Origin: Burkholderiaceae bacterium
GTDB lineage: Bacteria > Pseudomonadota > Gammaproteobacteria > Burkholderiales > Burkholderiaceae_C
Reading direction: 5' to 3'
Assembly (NCBI GenBank): GCA_024235915.1
Contig: JACKLO010000021.1
Coordinates: forward strand, 1 to 64,000
DNA length: 64,000 nucleotides
This document shows, piece after piece, positions 44,589 through 54,245 of the stretch. A program made the position numbers and the translations under genes. The notes under the pieces were generated by a model. That model ran no database searches. It saw nothing but the letters and a program-made list of their open reading frames with translations, and was not told where the DNA came from. How positions within the stretch are numbered: position 1 is the first letter of the stretch; each line of letters opens with the position of its first letter.

Positions 44589-46174
44589 GGTGTGTTCCCT
44601 CTTGGATTCTTGCTTGCTTGCAGCCCGCTAGTGTGACGCGCCGCATCGAGCGCCGCGGCGATTCCACCCAGCCTGGTGCGTGCAAACTCCGCCAAAGTCG
44701 CATCGGCGTCGGGGGACTGCAGGGTGCTCAGCACCAGGACGGCCCCGTGGTCGCCCCGCCCCAGCAGCATTTCCAGCGCCTGCCAGAGCTTGGCCTGGGC
44801 GGGGCTCGCGGTCCACTTGCCGCCAATCCAGTACGCGTGCCAGACCCTGTACCGCTGGGTCTCCGTCAGGCTGGGCGCCCCCCCCTGGCGTACGGTGCCC
44901 TGGCGGAAGCCTGGGACGTCGGGGCCGGTGACGGTGCGTCCGGTTTCGTGATAGGCCCAACGACGGTCCGCGGGATCGACGACATGGTTCATCGAGCTGA
45001 CAAGCTTGCTGTCAGGCCCTTGCACCGCGTAGTAGGCCAGCCAGACCTGAATGTCCACACCGCCTGCCTGGTAGCTGCGCAGGAACTCGGCACGCGGATT
45101 GACGAAGCCCGGCGCCCACGGGAGCGATGTTTCGCTGGCGCTGGAAGTCGCTTGACCGTCGGGCAGCGTGACCACGGGTTTCGAGCCAGGGGCGCTGGGC
45201 TCCAGGTGCCAAGCCCAGGCATGCACACCCACCGCCATGGCCAGCACACCGGCCGCCACGGCCAAGGCGTGGCGTGGCAGCCGGTCGGGCAGCTGGCCGC
45301 CGGGCGGCAGGGCCCGCTCAGGCCCGTCGTCCTCGGCCCACCGGGCGCCCACCATAAAGAACACGAGCACGACCACACCAAAGAGGTACCAGCCGTAGAC
45401 GGTGTGGTCGACGCCCAGGATCATCGGGCTGCCCGTCACATGCCCCACCATCACGATGGTGTAGGCGCGCAGCCAGTTGGCCAGGATGGGCACGACTACG
45501 GCCATGGCGATGAAGATCAGCCGGCGCTTCCACGATCGGTAGTTCAGGTACGCGAACAAGGTACCGACCATGACGCAGGCGATCAGGTACCGCACGCCGC
45601 TGCAGGCCTCGATCACCGACCAGACCCCGCTGGGAATAATGAATTGGTTGCCGTCCCGGTACACCGGTATACCGGTGGCACGCAGTGCCGCCACGGTGAC
45701 GTCCGCCGTCCATTCCTGAAGCGTTGGCACGGCGAACTCGCCGATGGGCACCGCGAAGAACAGGAACAGCAGCGGGAAAGCGATCACGCGCGCCACCGCA
45801 TGGCCGCAGATAGCCACCACCGTCAGGGTCAACAGGAGGACCAGCGAAAACTGCGCGGCGGCTCCGACATCCGCCAGGTCCGCCAGCAGCCAGAGCAGGC
45901 AGATGAGCGCCATCGGCAACAGCACCCACGGCGCGGGCCGAAAGGGAACGGCGGCGAGTTCGGCACGGCGGCGCCAGACCAGCCACGCCACGATCGGCGG
46001 AACCAGGAAGGCATGGTTGAAGGTGGTCGACACGGTCCAGATGTGCACCATGCCCAGCGCCGTCTCTCGAAACAGCCCCAGCAGCAAGGCGAGCAGCAGC
46101 ACGGCCATGGCGACGAGGGCACGCCTCTGGTCAGGGGCAGCGGCTAGGGTCGTCGGCGAGGTGATGTGGTTCAC
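44585..46174 (-). CDS. xrtA: Exosortase A fused to an EpsI domain
   Basis: 529 residues. Residues about 20-280 form the eight-span exosortase with the transpeptidase-like triad Cys191 (EACSGVRYL), Arg236 (NWLRAY) and His257 (GVDHTVYG). After one more transmembrane helix, residues about 310-520 are an EpsI domain (QVWLAYYAVQG, WHAYWIGGKW). It recognises and cuts C-terminal PEP-CTERM signals; the protein at 58554-59390 is a predicted substrate. The fused layout is usual for XrtA in betaproteobacteria. Confidence 0.96.
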
Positions 46175-46234
46175 GTTGGGGTTCTCGATTCGCTGATTGG
46201 GGCAACCTGTGGATGCGCCGCCGTCATGAGCAGT

Positions 46235-47437
46235 TCAGTGCGCACACGCCTGGCCCACGGCCTCCACCAGCGGGGCCATGCGCTGCGGCCACCCATAGCG
46301 CTGGCGCATGTGCGCCCGCGCTTGGGAGCCCATCGTCGTAGCGCGCACTGGGTCCGCCAACAACGACGCAATGCCCTCCAGGTACTCCGGGGCCTCGCGG
46401 GCTTGGAGCAGGTGCTCGCCGGCCTGCACGTCCAGCGCTTCGACACAGGCTTCGGCGGCCACCACCGGGCGCCCCATCGCCAGGCCTTCCAGAACCTTGT
46501 TCTGCACGCCGCGTGCGATGCGCATGGGCGCAACCACGACGGCTGCATGCTGCAGCCACGGCCGGGTGTCCGCCACCGTGCCGGTCACGCGTACCGCCGG
46601 GCCGGCCAGCCGCCGGACCTCGGCGGCCGGGTCACGCCCCACCACGCTGAGTCGCGCCGCAGGCCAACGTGCCCGCAGACCTGGTAGCACGTCACGCGCG
46701 AACCACAGCATGGCATCGATGTTGGGGCGGTAACTCATGGTCCCGGTGAAGAGAATCGGGATCTCGCCCGAGTCATAGGGTGACGACCTGTCAGGCGCCA
46801 TCGAAAAGTAAGCGGTGTCGACGCCGTTCTCCAGAACAGCAGCGCGGGTGCCGGCTTCGGGCGCAAGCTGCCTGAAGAGTTCGACTTCGCGCGGCGTGAC
46901 GAAGTAGGACCGATGCGCACGCATGGCCACCGACCTCTCGAACGCCAGCAGGCGGGTGGCCTCTCGGTCAAAGATCCAGCGCTGAAGGCCAGAACACCGC
47001 TGTGCATAGGCACGCCACTTGAGCGAATCCACGTCAATGAAGTCCATCAGGATCGGTAGGCCCAGGCCCTGAGCGTACGGTGCCATCTGCGACGAGGACA
47101 CCACGACGGCATCGATCGCGCGCTGGTCCCGCAGCGCCTTGATCCAGTCGTCCATGCGCCGGGACCGATAGTAGGCCAGGGACAGCGGCTGCCCCGACAA
47201 CAAGCCGGTGATTGCGCGCAATCGTGCCCACGCCGAAGGAAGGCGTTGTGTGAAAAGTGCTGCGCAGGAGCGCTGGAGCACCGGGATGTGGACCAGGTCC
47301 CGGTCATCGTCGACAAAGGTCCCGAGGGTGACCCGATGCGCAGCGGACAAAGCCCGCAGCACGTGGTAGGAGCGCAGCTTGTCACCCTTGTCGGGCGGAT
47401 ACGGGATGCGGTGCGCCAGGTAAAGGACGTTGGCCAC
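46235..47437 (-). CDS. Glycosyltransferase family 4, TIGR03087-type exosortase A-associated
   Basis: 400 residues. The N-terminus LYLAHRIPYPPDKGDKLRSY is diagnostic of the XrtA glycosyltransferase family TIGR03087. Further motifs are DFIDVDSLKWRAYA, ENGVDTAYF, FTGTMSYRPNIDAM and ARGVQNKVLEGLAMGRPVV. It lies 10 bp after the FemAB-like gene and 60 bp before the exosortase. Confidence 0.93.
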   Translation of the reverse strand: MANVLYLAHRIPYPPDKGDKLRSYHVLRALSAAHRVTLGTFVDDDRDLVHIPVLQRSCAALFTQRLPSAWARLRAITGLLSGQPLSLAYYRSRRMDDWIKALRDQRAIDAVVVSSSQMAPYAQGLGLPILMDFIDVDSLKWRAYAQRCSGLQRWIFDREATRLLAFERSVAMRAHRSYFVTPREVELFRQLAPEAGTRAAVLENGVDTAYFSMAPDRSSPYDSGEIPILFTGTMSYRPNIDAMLWFARDVLPGLRARWPAARLSVVGRDPAAEVRRLAGPAVRVTGTVADTRPWLQHAAVVVAPMRIARGVQNKVLEGLAMGRPVVAAEACVEALDVQAGEHLLQAREAPEYLEGIASLLADPVRATTMGSQARAHMRQRYGWPQRMAPLVEAVGQACAH

Positions 47438-47447
47438 GCGATCAGAC

Positions 47448-48482
47448 TCAACCCAAAGAGCGCACGATGGGCGGCCCCAGCAAGTTGGCCACGGGCACCG
47501 GCAGCCGCTGCCACGCCGCGATCAGCAACCGGTATTTCGGATTCGTGGGGTTGTTCTGCGGTATCGCGTCCCGTCGCAGCAAAAGGTACTCGTAGTGCAG
47601 GGGGTGCGGCGTGAAACCCCACAACCGCTTGAATTCGAACGATCCGGTGCCCTGCTTGCTACGCCCAATGTCGAACTCGTGACAGCCGGCATCACGGGCC
47701 CACTTCATGACGGACCAGTACTTCAGGTCGTTGGCTGCGGCGGCCTTGGCCTCGGGCGTTTCACCGGCGTAGTAAGCCATGACCGTGCCACGGTGGAAGA
47801 AGCACAGGATGGAGGACAGGCAGCGACCCTGCGCGTCTTCTATGGAAAGGATTCGGCAATCCGGGCCGAATCGGCGGGTCAGCGCCTCGAAGAAGCGCTT
47901 GGGCAGCGCCGGCGTGCCATGGTCGCGCGCATTCCTCGCAAAGGTCGGGAAGAAGCGCGCGACCGAGTCGTCCGGCACGGCCCGCAAGCCCAGCTTGATC
48001 GCCTTGCGCACCATGTTGCGACGCTTCTGCGCGATCACGAGCATGCGGTCATCCAGGGTCTCCGGGATGGGCATCCTGAAGTCGACGTAGAGGTCCTGCG
48101 AAGGCCAGGACATCTGCGGCTCACCGTGCCGCAGTTCCAAATGCTCGACGCCCAGTTCCCGGGCCAGCGCTGACGCGGCCATCGCCAGCTCATGTCGGCT
48201 GGCACTGTCCGCGGCCAGAATGCCTGCCTGGGTGGCAAACGGCAGGCTGCTCAATGCATGGCCAAACAGTCGGCTGCGCACTTCGGCCATCGGCAGCACG
48301 CCGACGATCTCGCCGCCTCGCTCGGCATACAGGTAGTGCGCCCGGTGGGCGAAGACCTCTTCCAGCAGCCCCTGCCAGGGACTTCGGTGGAAAAAGTTGC
48401 TGCCCGGCATCCGCAGTACGAATTCGTCCCAGCGCCGGGCGCCAGCCGTGTCGCCCTGCCGCAGGCGTTGAACGCTCAGCAC
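47448..48482 (-). CDS. FemAB-like (GNAT-fold) protein, exosortase A-associated
   Basis: 344 residues with the FemAB/Fmh-type double GNAT fold (FHRSPWQGLLEEVFAHRAHYLYAE, KRRNMVRKAIKLGLRA, FDIGRSKQGTGSFEFKRLWGF). Related proteins transfer amino acids from aminoacyl-tRNA to glycan or peptide acceptors; the XrtA version (TIGR03019 type) has no proven reaction. The GTG start at 48482 lies seven bases after the deacetylase stop; the open frame continues upstream inside that gene without family similarity. Confidence 0.9.
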   Translation of the reverse strand: MLSVQRLRQGDTAGARRWDEFVLRMPGSNFFHRSPWQGLLEEVFAHRAHYLYAERGGEIVGVLPMAEVRSRLFGHALSSLPFATQAGILAADSASRHELAMAASALARELGVEHLELRHGEPQMSWPSQDLYVDFRMPIPETLDDRMLVIAQKRRNMVRKAIKLGLRAVPDDSVARFFPTFARNARDHGTPALPKRFFEALTRRFGPDCRILSIEDAQGRCLSSILCFFHRGTVMAYYAGETPEAKAAAANDLKYWSVMKWARDAGCHEFDIGRSKQGTGSFEFKRLWGFTPHPLHYEYLLLRRDAIPQNNPTNPKYRLLIAAWQRLPVPVANLLGPPIVRSLG

Positions 48483-48489
48483 AGGCGAC

Positions 48490-49398
48490 TCAAACGGCTT
48501 GCGCAGGCACGGGGGCCACGTTCGGCACGCCACCCGACGCCGTATCCGCATGGCGTGCGTCGCCATCTAGGAAGATGCGGTCCATGCGACCCCAGCGGAA
48601 GTCCCGCAGCAGCCGCTGCAGGCGCTGCTCAGTGCGGCTAATGTTCACGTAGTGCCGGAATCGCGTCTTGGCGTCGATGCCGGGCACGCGGGGTTGATCG
48701 GGGTCGATTTCCCAGGGGTGCATGTAGAAGACGGCGGCCTGGCGGTCCTGTTGGTTGACACGCTGGATCATCCAGCGCGACACCGCATACGGAAACAGAC
48801 GGAACCAGCCGCCGCCGCTGGACGGCAGGTTGCGCTGGCCCAGACGCACGGTGGTCACCGGCACTTCCAGCAGACCGTTGTCCCGCCGATGTGCAAAGCG
48901 CGGCGCATCGGGCATGCCGTAGTGGTCGTGGCGGATGGGGTAAAGGCTGGAACTGTAGGCGTGGCCCGTTTCCAGCAGGGTGTCGAAGGCCCAGAGGTTG
49001 CCGTGGCCGATGGAGAAACTCGGCGCGCGGTACCCGCGCACGGACACGCCACCGATGCCTTCCAGCAGCGCCTTGGCGCGCGAAAGGTCTTCGCGCAGCG
49101 AAGCGCGGTCAAGATCGCTGGCCCGCTCATGGCCATAGCCGTGGCTGGCCAGTTCATGCCCGCCAGCGACGATGCGCCGCACCAGCTGCGGGTAGCGCTC
49201 GGCCACCCAGCCCAGCGTGAAGAAGGTGGCCTGCACGTGCTGTGCGTCCAGCATCTGCAGCAGCCGGTCGACGTTGCGCTCGACGCGGCAGTCTCGCGTG
49301 TCCCAGTCGGCACGCCGGATGTACGGCGCCATGGCCGAGACCTGGAACCAGTCTTCGACGTCGATGGTCAGCGCGTTGGTGATCGCGGGGGAAAGCAT
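48490..49398 (-). CDS. Polysaccharide deacetylase with DUF3473 tail, exosortase A-associated
   Basis: 302 residues. ALTIDVEDWFQVSAM opens the NodB domain with the Asp pair, ELASHGYGHE provides the metal histidines, and RGYRAPSFSIG is motif 3. The C-terminus (FYMHPWEIDPDQPRV..KTRFRHYVN) is the DUF3473 part found in XrtA loci (TIGR03006 type). Likely de-N-acetylates the polysaccharide or its precursor. Tight spacing on both sides (19 and 7 bp). Confidence 0.94.
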   Translation of the reverse strand: MLSPAITNALTIDVEDWFQVSAMAPYIRRADWDTRDCRVERNVDRLLQMLDAQHVQATFFTLGWVAERYPQLVRRIVAGGHELASHGYGHERASDLDRASLREDLSRAKALLEGIGGVSVRGYRAPSFSIGHGNLWAFDTLLETGHAYSSSLYPIRHDHYGMPDAPRFAHRRDNGLLEVPVTTVRLGQRNLPSSGGGWFRLFPYAVSRWMIQRVNQQDRQAAVFYMHPWEIDPDQPRVPGIDAKTRFRHYVNISRTEQRLQRLLRDFRWGRMDRIFLDGDARHADTASGGVPNVAPVPAQAV

Positions 49399-49417
49399 TA
49401 CAGCGGACCTCGGATGG

Positions 49418-50566
49418 TCAGGCCGAGACGGTGCCAGAGCGCAGCCAAGTCAGCAAATCGGCGGCGATGCGGTCGGCGGCCTGGCCATCCCAATACTCTG
49501 GCGTGCGCCCGCGCTTGCCGCCGCCGCGGCGGATAGCGGCTACAACGGCGGTGATGGCTCCATGGTCGCGACCAACCAGGGTATTTGTGCCCTGGTCGAC
49601 CGTGATCGGGCGCTCGGTGTTCTCGCGCAGCGTCAGGCAAGGCACACCAAGCGCCGTGGTTTCCTCCTGCAGGCCGCCGGAATCGGTGAGCACCACCGTG
49701 GCACCGGCCATCAGACCCAGCATCTCGAGGTAGCCCTGCGGCGGCAGCAGCAGCATGCGTGCCGCGTCGACCCGCGGCATGAGGCCGAAACGCTCGAGGT
49801 TCGCTCGGGTGCGTGGGTGCAGTGCGAAGACCAGTGGCAGTTCGGCGGCGACACCGGCCAATGTGTCGATCAACGGGCCCAGCGTCTCGGGCTGGTCGAC
49901 GTTGGACGGCCGGTGCAACGTCACGACACCGTAGCCGCCGGCAATCAGCGCCGGGTCGAAGCCGTGCGCCTGCAGTGTGCTGCCCGGCAGCGTCGCGCGC
50001 GCCCGGTGGTGCACCAGCGAATCGATCATCACATTGCCGGCGAAGCAGATGCGGCTGGCATCGACACCCTCGCGCAGCAGGTTGTCGGCCGCGCTGCGTT
50101 CGGTGGTGTAGAGCCGGTCGGCAACTTGGTCGGTCAGCACGCGGTTGATCTCCTCCGGCATGCGGCGGTCGTTGCTGCGCAGCCCGGCTTCGACGTGCAC
50201 GACAGGAATACCCTTCTTCACCGCCACCAGCGTGCAGGCCAGGGTGGAGTTGACGTCACCCACCACGACAACGCAGGACGGCCGCTGTGCGTCGCACACT
50301 GGCTCGAAGCGCTTCATGACCTCGGCGGTCTGAACCGCGTGCGTGCCGGAACCGACGTCAAGGTTGATGTCCGGCCGGGGCAGTTGCAGATCGTCGAAGA
50401 GCTTGTCGCTCATGTCACGGTCGTAATGCTGGCCGGTATGCACCAGCAGCACCTTCGGGCAGCCAAGCTGCGTCCCAAGAGCGCGCAGGATCGGTGCCAT
50501 CTTCATGAAATTGGGCCGCGCACCAACGACGCACAGCACTGGCCCCAGTTCTACCGCGATGCTCAT
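49418..50566 (-). CDS. wecB: UDP-N-acetylglucosamine 2-epimerase (non-hydrolysing)
   Basis: 382 residues. Interconverts UDP-GlcNAc and UDP-ManNAc in the cytoplasm. Landmarks are VVGARPNFMKMAPI, LVHTGQHYDRDMSD, PVVHVEAGLRSND, MPEEINRVLTD, VTLHRPSNVD, and the late DSGGLQEE and GVPCLTLRENTERP. ATG 50566 overlaps the ATPase stop (ATGA); the longer upstream frame is a shadow. With the dehydrogenase at 43308 it could supply an aminosugar acid. Confidence 0.95.
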   Translation of the reverse strand: MSIAVELGPVLCVVGARPNFMKMAPILRALGTQLGCPKVLLVHTGQHYDRDMSDKLFDDLQLPRPDINLDVGSGTHAVQTAEVMKRFEPVCDAQRPSCVVVVGDVNSTLACTLVAVKKGIPVVHVEAGLRSNDRRMPEEINRVLTDQVADRLYTTERSAADNLLREGVDASRICFAGNVMIDSLVHHRARATLPGSTLQAHGFDPALIAGGYGVVTLHRPSNVDQPETLGPLIDTLAGVAAELPLVFALHPRTRANLERFGLMPRVDAARMLLLPPQGYLEMLGLMAGATVVLTDSGGLQEETTALGVPCLTLRENTERPITVDQGTNTLVGRDHGAITAVVAAIRRGGGKRGRTPEYWDGQAADRIAADLLTWLRSGTVSA

Positions 50567-51723
50567 GTCTTCTTGCTTTCCGTGGAAGGCGTCGAGGCCG
50601 GCGCCGGCGCAGTGGCGGACGACTGGCTGACGGCACTGACCAGCTTCTGCATCATCGACAGCGTCTGCACGTTGATGCGCTCCAGGCGCAGCAGACTGCG
50701 CTCCAGGCGCTGCATCTGATCCAGCCGCTGCTCGGCCGACAGGCGGCTCAGCTGTTTGCCCATGCTGTCGGCGGTGGCCGGGTCGACCTTGAACTTGGAG
50801 AGGTCCAGGTCCAGCGGCAGGCCGCCCACGGAGCCCGCGTAGAGCTCGCCCGGCAAGCTGTCGGTGGGCAGGGGTGCCGGCGCGGAAACACCTTCCTTGC
50901 GCACAGGCGCGGCGTTCTCGGCCTCGAGTTCCTTGACGACCTCGTTGACGTCGTCGGATGTCAGGTGTGTTCGGCCACTGAGGAAGCCCAGCAGCAACAC
51001 GCGGTCGCACACCGAATTGATGCGCCGCGGGATGCCACGCGTGGCCTTGAAGATGGCCTCGTAGGCGCCATCACCCCAGCTGGGTTTGTCGGTGCTGCCC
51101 GCCCGTTTGAGTCGGTGCTCGATGTAGCCCTGCGTTTCGACCTGGTCCAGCGGGCCGATGTGGCAGGTGGCGGCGACGCGCTGGCGGAACTGTTCCATCT
51201 CCGGCCGCTGCAGGATTTCGCGGAACTCCGGCTGACCAATCAGGAAGCTCTGCAACAGCGCCTGATTGCCGAACTGGAAGTTGCTGAGCATGCGCAGCTC
51301 TTCCACCGCGCGCATGCTCAGGTTCTGCGCCTCGTCCACGATCAGCAGGCAGCGCTTGCCCTGGCTTGTCTGGCTGATCAGAAAGGCCTCAAGCGTGATC
51401 AGGAGTTCGCTCTTGGGTACGTCCTTGACCTTGAAGCCGAAGGCGGCGCCCACCATGCGCAGCGTGTCTTCCGCACCCAACTGGGTGGTGACCAGGTGGC
51501 CGGTGACGACGTTGCTGCCGTGCAACCCCTCGATGAGCGTGCGCAGGATGGTGGTCTTGCCAGCGCCGATCTCGCCAGTGATGACGACAAAGCCTTCGTT
51601 GCGCGAGACGCCGTACTCCAGGTACGCCTTGGCGCGGCTGTGCTGCTTGCTGCCGAAGTAGAAGTTCGGGTCTGGGATCAGCTGGAAGGGCTTGCTCGTG
51701 AGCCCGTAGTGCGCTTCGTACAT
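50563..51723 (-). CDS. AAA ATPase, exosortase A system-associated
   Basis: 386 residues, ExeA/GspA-like ATPase: MYEAHYGLTSKPFQLIPDP start, Walker A GEIGAGKTT (50-58), Walker B CLLIVDEAQN, sensor-like RINSVCDRVLLLG. The C-terminal third is a predicted coiled coil (QRLDQMQRLERSLLRLERIN) with a Pro/Ala/Ser tail. It matches the XrtA-associated ATPase (TIGR03015 type), whose mechanical role is unproven. It is translationally coupled to wecB. Confidence 0.94.
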   Translation of the reverse strand: MYEAHYGLTSKPFQLIPDPNFYFGSKQHSRAKAYLEYGVSRNEGFVVITGEIGAGKTTILRTLIEGLHGSNVVTGHLVTTQLGAEDTLRMVGAAFGFKVKDVPKSELLITLEAFLISQTSQGKRCLLIVDEAQNLSMRAVEELRMLSNFQFGNQALLQSFLIGQPEFREILQRPEMEQFRQRVAATCHIGPLDQVETQGYIEHRLKRAGSTDKPSWGDGAYEAIFKATRGIPRRINSVCDRVLLLGFLSGRTHLTSDDVNEVVKELEAENAAPVRKEGVSAPAPLPTDSLPGELYAGSVGGLPLDLDLSKFKVDPATADSMGKQLSRLSAEQRLDQMQRLERSLLRLERINVQTLSMMQKLVSAVSQSSATAPAPASTPSTESKKT

Positions 51724-51726
51724 GGC

Positions 51727-53262
51727 TCAGAACCTCGTGCTGAACGCGGCCGTGACGGCGTTTTCGGTGTAGGGGTCGGTAATGCCGTCATATTCGGCAT
51801 GCCGGTAGGTCAGCGACAGATTGGACATCCGACCCAAGCGGGCATTCCATCCCAGGGAGACGCTGTCGAGGTTGTTGCGGCTGGCGCCGGCCACCGCGCT
51901 GGACCGCTGCGTGGCCGCATTGAAGTTCAGGCTGCTGGACGGCGTCAGGCGATGCGTCACGGTCACGCTCAAGCCGCGCTGACGCACCGGGCCGGTGGCG
52001 AGGTCGTCATTGGCGCCGGACAAAGTGTCGCCGCGTTCACTGGTGGTCTGGAACGCTGACAGAGAAAGGGTATTGCGGACGCCGTTGAGCGCAAAGCTCA
52101 GTTCCTGACGGCGCTGGAGACTCACCGCGCTGGTGACGAACCCGCCGCCGCCGAGCTGTGTGTCTGGGCTGACACCATTGCGCTCCAGGAAGTTGCGGAC
52201 CAGCGCATCACGTGCGACCGGGTCAGGCTCCTGGGACGCAAACAACTCGAAGAACAGGGCATAGGCCGTAACCCGCCCGCCATTGCTGGTGCTGCCGTCG
52301 TTGAGCGACTGGCTGTCCGTGTAACGCCAGACGCTGCGGCGGAACCGGTGCTCCAGCGAGATCTGATGGGCCTCGCCGAACTGGCGCTTGTCGCCATCGA
52401 CGCTGACCCGGGTGCGTGGCGTGGGTGTCCAGAGGATGCCGGCACCGTAGTTCTCGGACTGACGGTTTTGCAGCGAGGCGAGATCGGAACGCTCCGCTCC
52501 GCCTCGCACGGTGACCTGCAACTCCACATCGGGGCGCACGATGATGCTGCCGATGGCACGGTCGGTGGTGGTCTGGCGGCCACCGTCGAAGTCACTGACC
52601 TGACGTGAGCCAGTGATTGACCAACTGATGACACGGCCCGCGGCGGCTGGGGACAGCGTCAACGACGCGCCAGTGCTGCTGGAGCCCACCAGGCTGCCCC
52701 CACTGGTGCGGCTGGCGTTGCCGGCGGCTTGCACGGCCACCACGCCACCCAGCACACCGCGCATCACGGGTTGCAGCGAAAAGCTGCGCACTTCGGACTG
52801 GTTCTGTAACGTCAACGAGCCGTCGGCCGACTGCACACCGAAAGCTGAGGTGGGCTGACGGCTGATACTGGCGGAGGCATTGATGTCAAGGTGATTGGGT
52901 ACCACTTCAGCGCGACCCGACGCAGACAAGCGGTGTTGGATCTGATTGGCTTGACTGTCGCGTGTATGCAGAACGCCGACCAGGCCATAGTCGACGACGC
53001 CCTGAACGCGGCCAGCCCGGCTCGCCAGACGAATGCCGGGGCTGATGGTGGTCACAGCTTCGCCTTGGCGACCGTCACCCGCGGCCGAGCCCTGGCGGCG
53101 GTAACTGTCCGTCACCGTCTGCGTCACAGTCAACGTGGGCACGACCTGCAACCTCGGCCCGGCGACGCCCTGCGCGCCGGCCAGACCGGATGCGGTGACC
53201 CCCAAGGTCGCGGCGCCGGCCACCATCCATACACGCCGGCCGATGTGCTGATGACCAGTCAC
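51727..53262 (-). CDS. Outer-membrane beta-barrel, TIGR03016-type exosortase A-associated
   Basis: About 511 residues. It has a signal peptide (GRRVWMVAGAATLGVTASGLAGAQG) and then long alternating hydrophobic/polar strands (e.g. NLSLTYRHAEYDGI) ending in FSTRF, the aromatic C-terminus typical of outer-membrane barrels. It fits the PEP-CTERM-associated barrel TIGR03016. GTG 53262 starts four bases after the kinase stop; an ATG at 53286 would overlap the kinase gene and lacks a Shine-Dalgarno. A possible export channel or anchor for the polymer. Confidence 0.88.
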   Translation of the reverse strand: MTGHQHIGRRVWMVAGAATLGVTASGLAGAQGVAGPRLQVVPTLTVTQTVTDSYRRQGSAAGDGRQGEAVTTISPGIRLASRAGRVQGVVDYGLVGVLHTRDSQANQIQHRLSASGRAEVVPNHLDINASASISRQPTSAFGVQSADGSLTLQNQSEVRSFSLQPVMRGVLGGVVAVQAAGNASRTSGGSLVGSSSTGASLTLSPAAAGRVISWSITGSRQVSDFDGGRQTTTDRAIGSIIVRPDVELQVTVRGGAERSDLASLQNRQSENYGAGILWTPTPRTRVSVDGDKRQFGEAHQISLEHRFRRSVWRYTDSQSLNDGSTSNGGRVTAYALFFELFASQEPDPVARDALVRNFLERNGVSPDTQLGGGGFVTSAVSLQRRQELSFALNGVRNTLSLSAFQTTSERGDTLSGANDDLATGPVRQRGLSVTVTHRLTPSSSLNFNAATQRSSAVAGASRNNLDSVSLGWNARLGRMSNLSLTYRHAEYDGITDPYTENAVTAAFSTRF

Positions 53263-53266
53263 GCGC

Positions 53267-54226
53267 TCAGCCGCCTGCCTTCGCATCGGCCGGCACGGAA
53301 GCCTGCTGAGACGCACTTTCTCCTTGGCCGTAGCCGTAGCCGTAGCCATAGCCGTAGCCTTTGCCATAGCCGCCACCACTGCCCCGCGCCTTGTTCAGGA
53401 CCATCATCTTGACCGGACAAGTTTCGATGGCTGCCAGCGCATGCTGTACGTCGGCCTGCAGCGTGCGTCCAGCATGCACGACGATGACGATCTGCCCCAT
53501 GTGCGTGGCGAGCACGCGCGATTCGGTGGTCAGCAACAGCGGCGGCGAATCGAAGATGATGATCCGGTCCGGATAGCGGTTGGCCATGTCGTCCAGCAGG
53601 TCGCGCATGGCATCGCTGGCCAGCAGTTCGGTGGCACGCGGGTGGGGCGTGCCGCTGGGCAGCAGGGTCAGCTTGTCAATGTTGGTGCGCAGCAGGCAGT
53701 CGGGCACCGTGGCCTTGCCTTCCAGCACGTCCAGCAGGCCCGGACCGGGCTCCAAGTTCAACATACGCAGCACTGAGGGCCGGGCCACGTCGGCGTCCAC
53801 GAGCATCACGGTGTTATCGAGTTCGGCGGCGATGCTCATGGCCAGATTCACCGACGTGAAGCTCTTGCCTTCGCCCGGAAGCGCGCTGGTCACCATGATG
53901 AGGTTGCCGTGCTTCAGCGGCGCAGCACCTTTGCCCATGGCGTTCGCGATCAGCGGCCGCTTGATGACACGGAACTGGTCGGCCGTGGGTGTGCGCGGCC
54001 CCTGAGGCGTGGCAAAACCCAGCGCTTCCAGCGCGGGCAGATCGATCTCGACCTTGCGCGACTGCGGGCTGTTATCAACCTCCGGCTCAAGCGTCGGGGC
54101 GGGCGTGTCGACGGGCGACGACGCTTTGGCGACTACCGCGCCAAGCGGTGTCGGCGTCGGGACGTCCACGCCGGCCTGGCGGAGCTGTTCCAGCCGCTGT
54201 GCGGCCTGTTCGATCAAGCTGCTCAT
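53267..54226 (-). CDS. BY-kinase-type tyrosine autokinase, exosortase A-associated
   Basis: 319-residue cytoplasmic ATPase of the CpsD/CapB kind. Walker A SALPGEGKS (114-122), Walker A' VMLVDAD (140-146), and IIIFDSPPLLL as Walker B. The C-terminus has a tyrosine cluster with Tyr at 287, 291, 293, 295, 297 and 299, expected autophosphorylation sites. It works with the chain-length protein just upstream to control polymer length and export (TIGR03018 type). Confidence 0.94.
   Translation of the reverse strand: MSSLIEQAAQRLEQLRQAGVDVPTPTPLGAVVAKASSPVDTPAPTLEPEVDNSPQSRKVEIDLPALEALGFATPQGPRTPTADQFRVIKRPLIANAMGKGAAPLKHGNLIMVTSALPGEGKSFTSVNLAMSIAAELDNTVMLVDADVARPSVLRMLNLEPGPGLLDVLEGKATVPDCLLRTNIDKLTLLPSGTPHPRATELLASDAMRDLLDDMANRYPDRIIIFDSPPLLLTTESRVLATHMGQIVIVVHAGRTLQADVQHALAAIETCPVKMMVLNKARGSGGGYGKGYGYGYGYGYGQGESASQQASVPADAKAGG
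53330..53368 (-). repeat. Hexanucleotide repeat encoding the Gly-Tyr tail of the kinase
   Basis: Tandem GGCTAC/GGCTAT units (plus-strand GTAGCC/ATAGCC) encode alternating Gly-Tyr at residues 287-299 of the autokinase, broken once by Lys289. Unit gain or loss would keep the frame and change the number of phospho-acceptor tyrosines. Confidence 0.75.
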
Positions 54227-54245
54227 GGTCAGAATCCGGGCACGC

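Noticed and set aside
44618..46147. Open frame of 509 codons opposite the exosortase
   Set aside because: His/Gln/Arg-rich shadow of xrtA without membrane segments or motifs.
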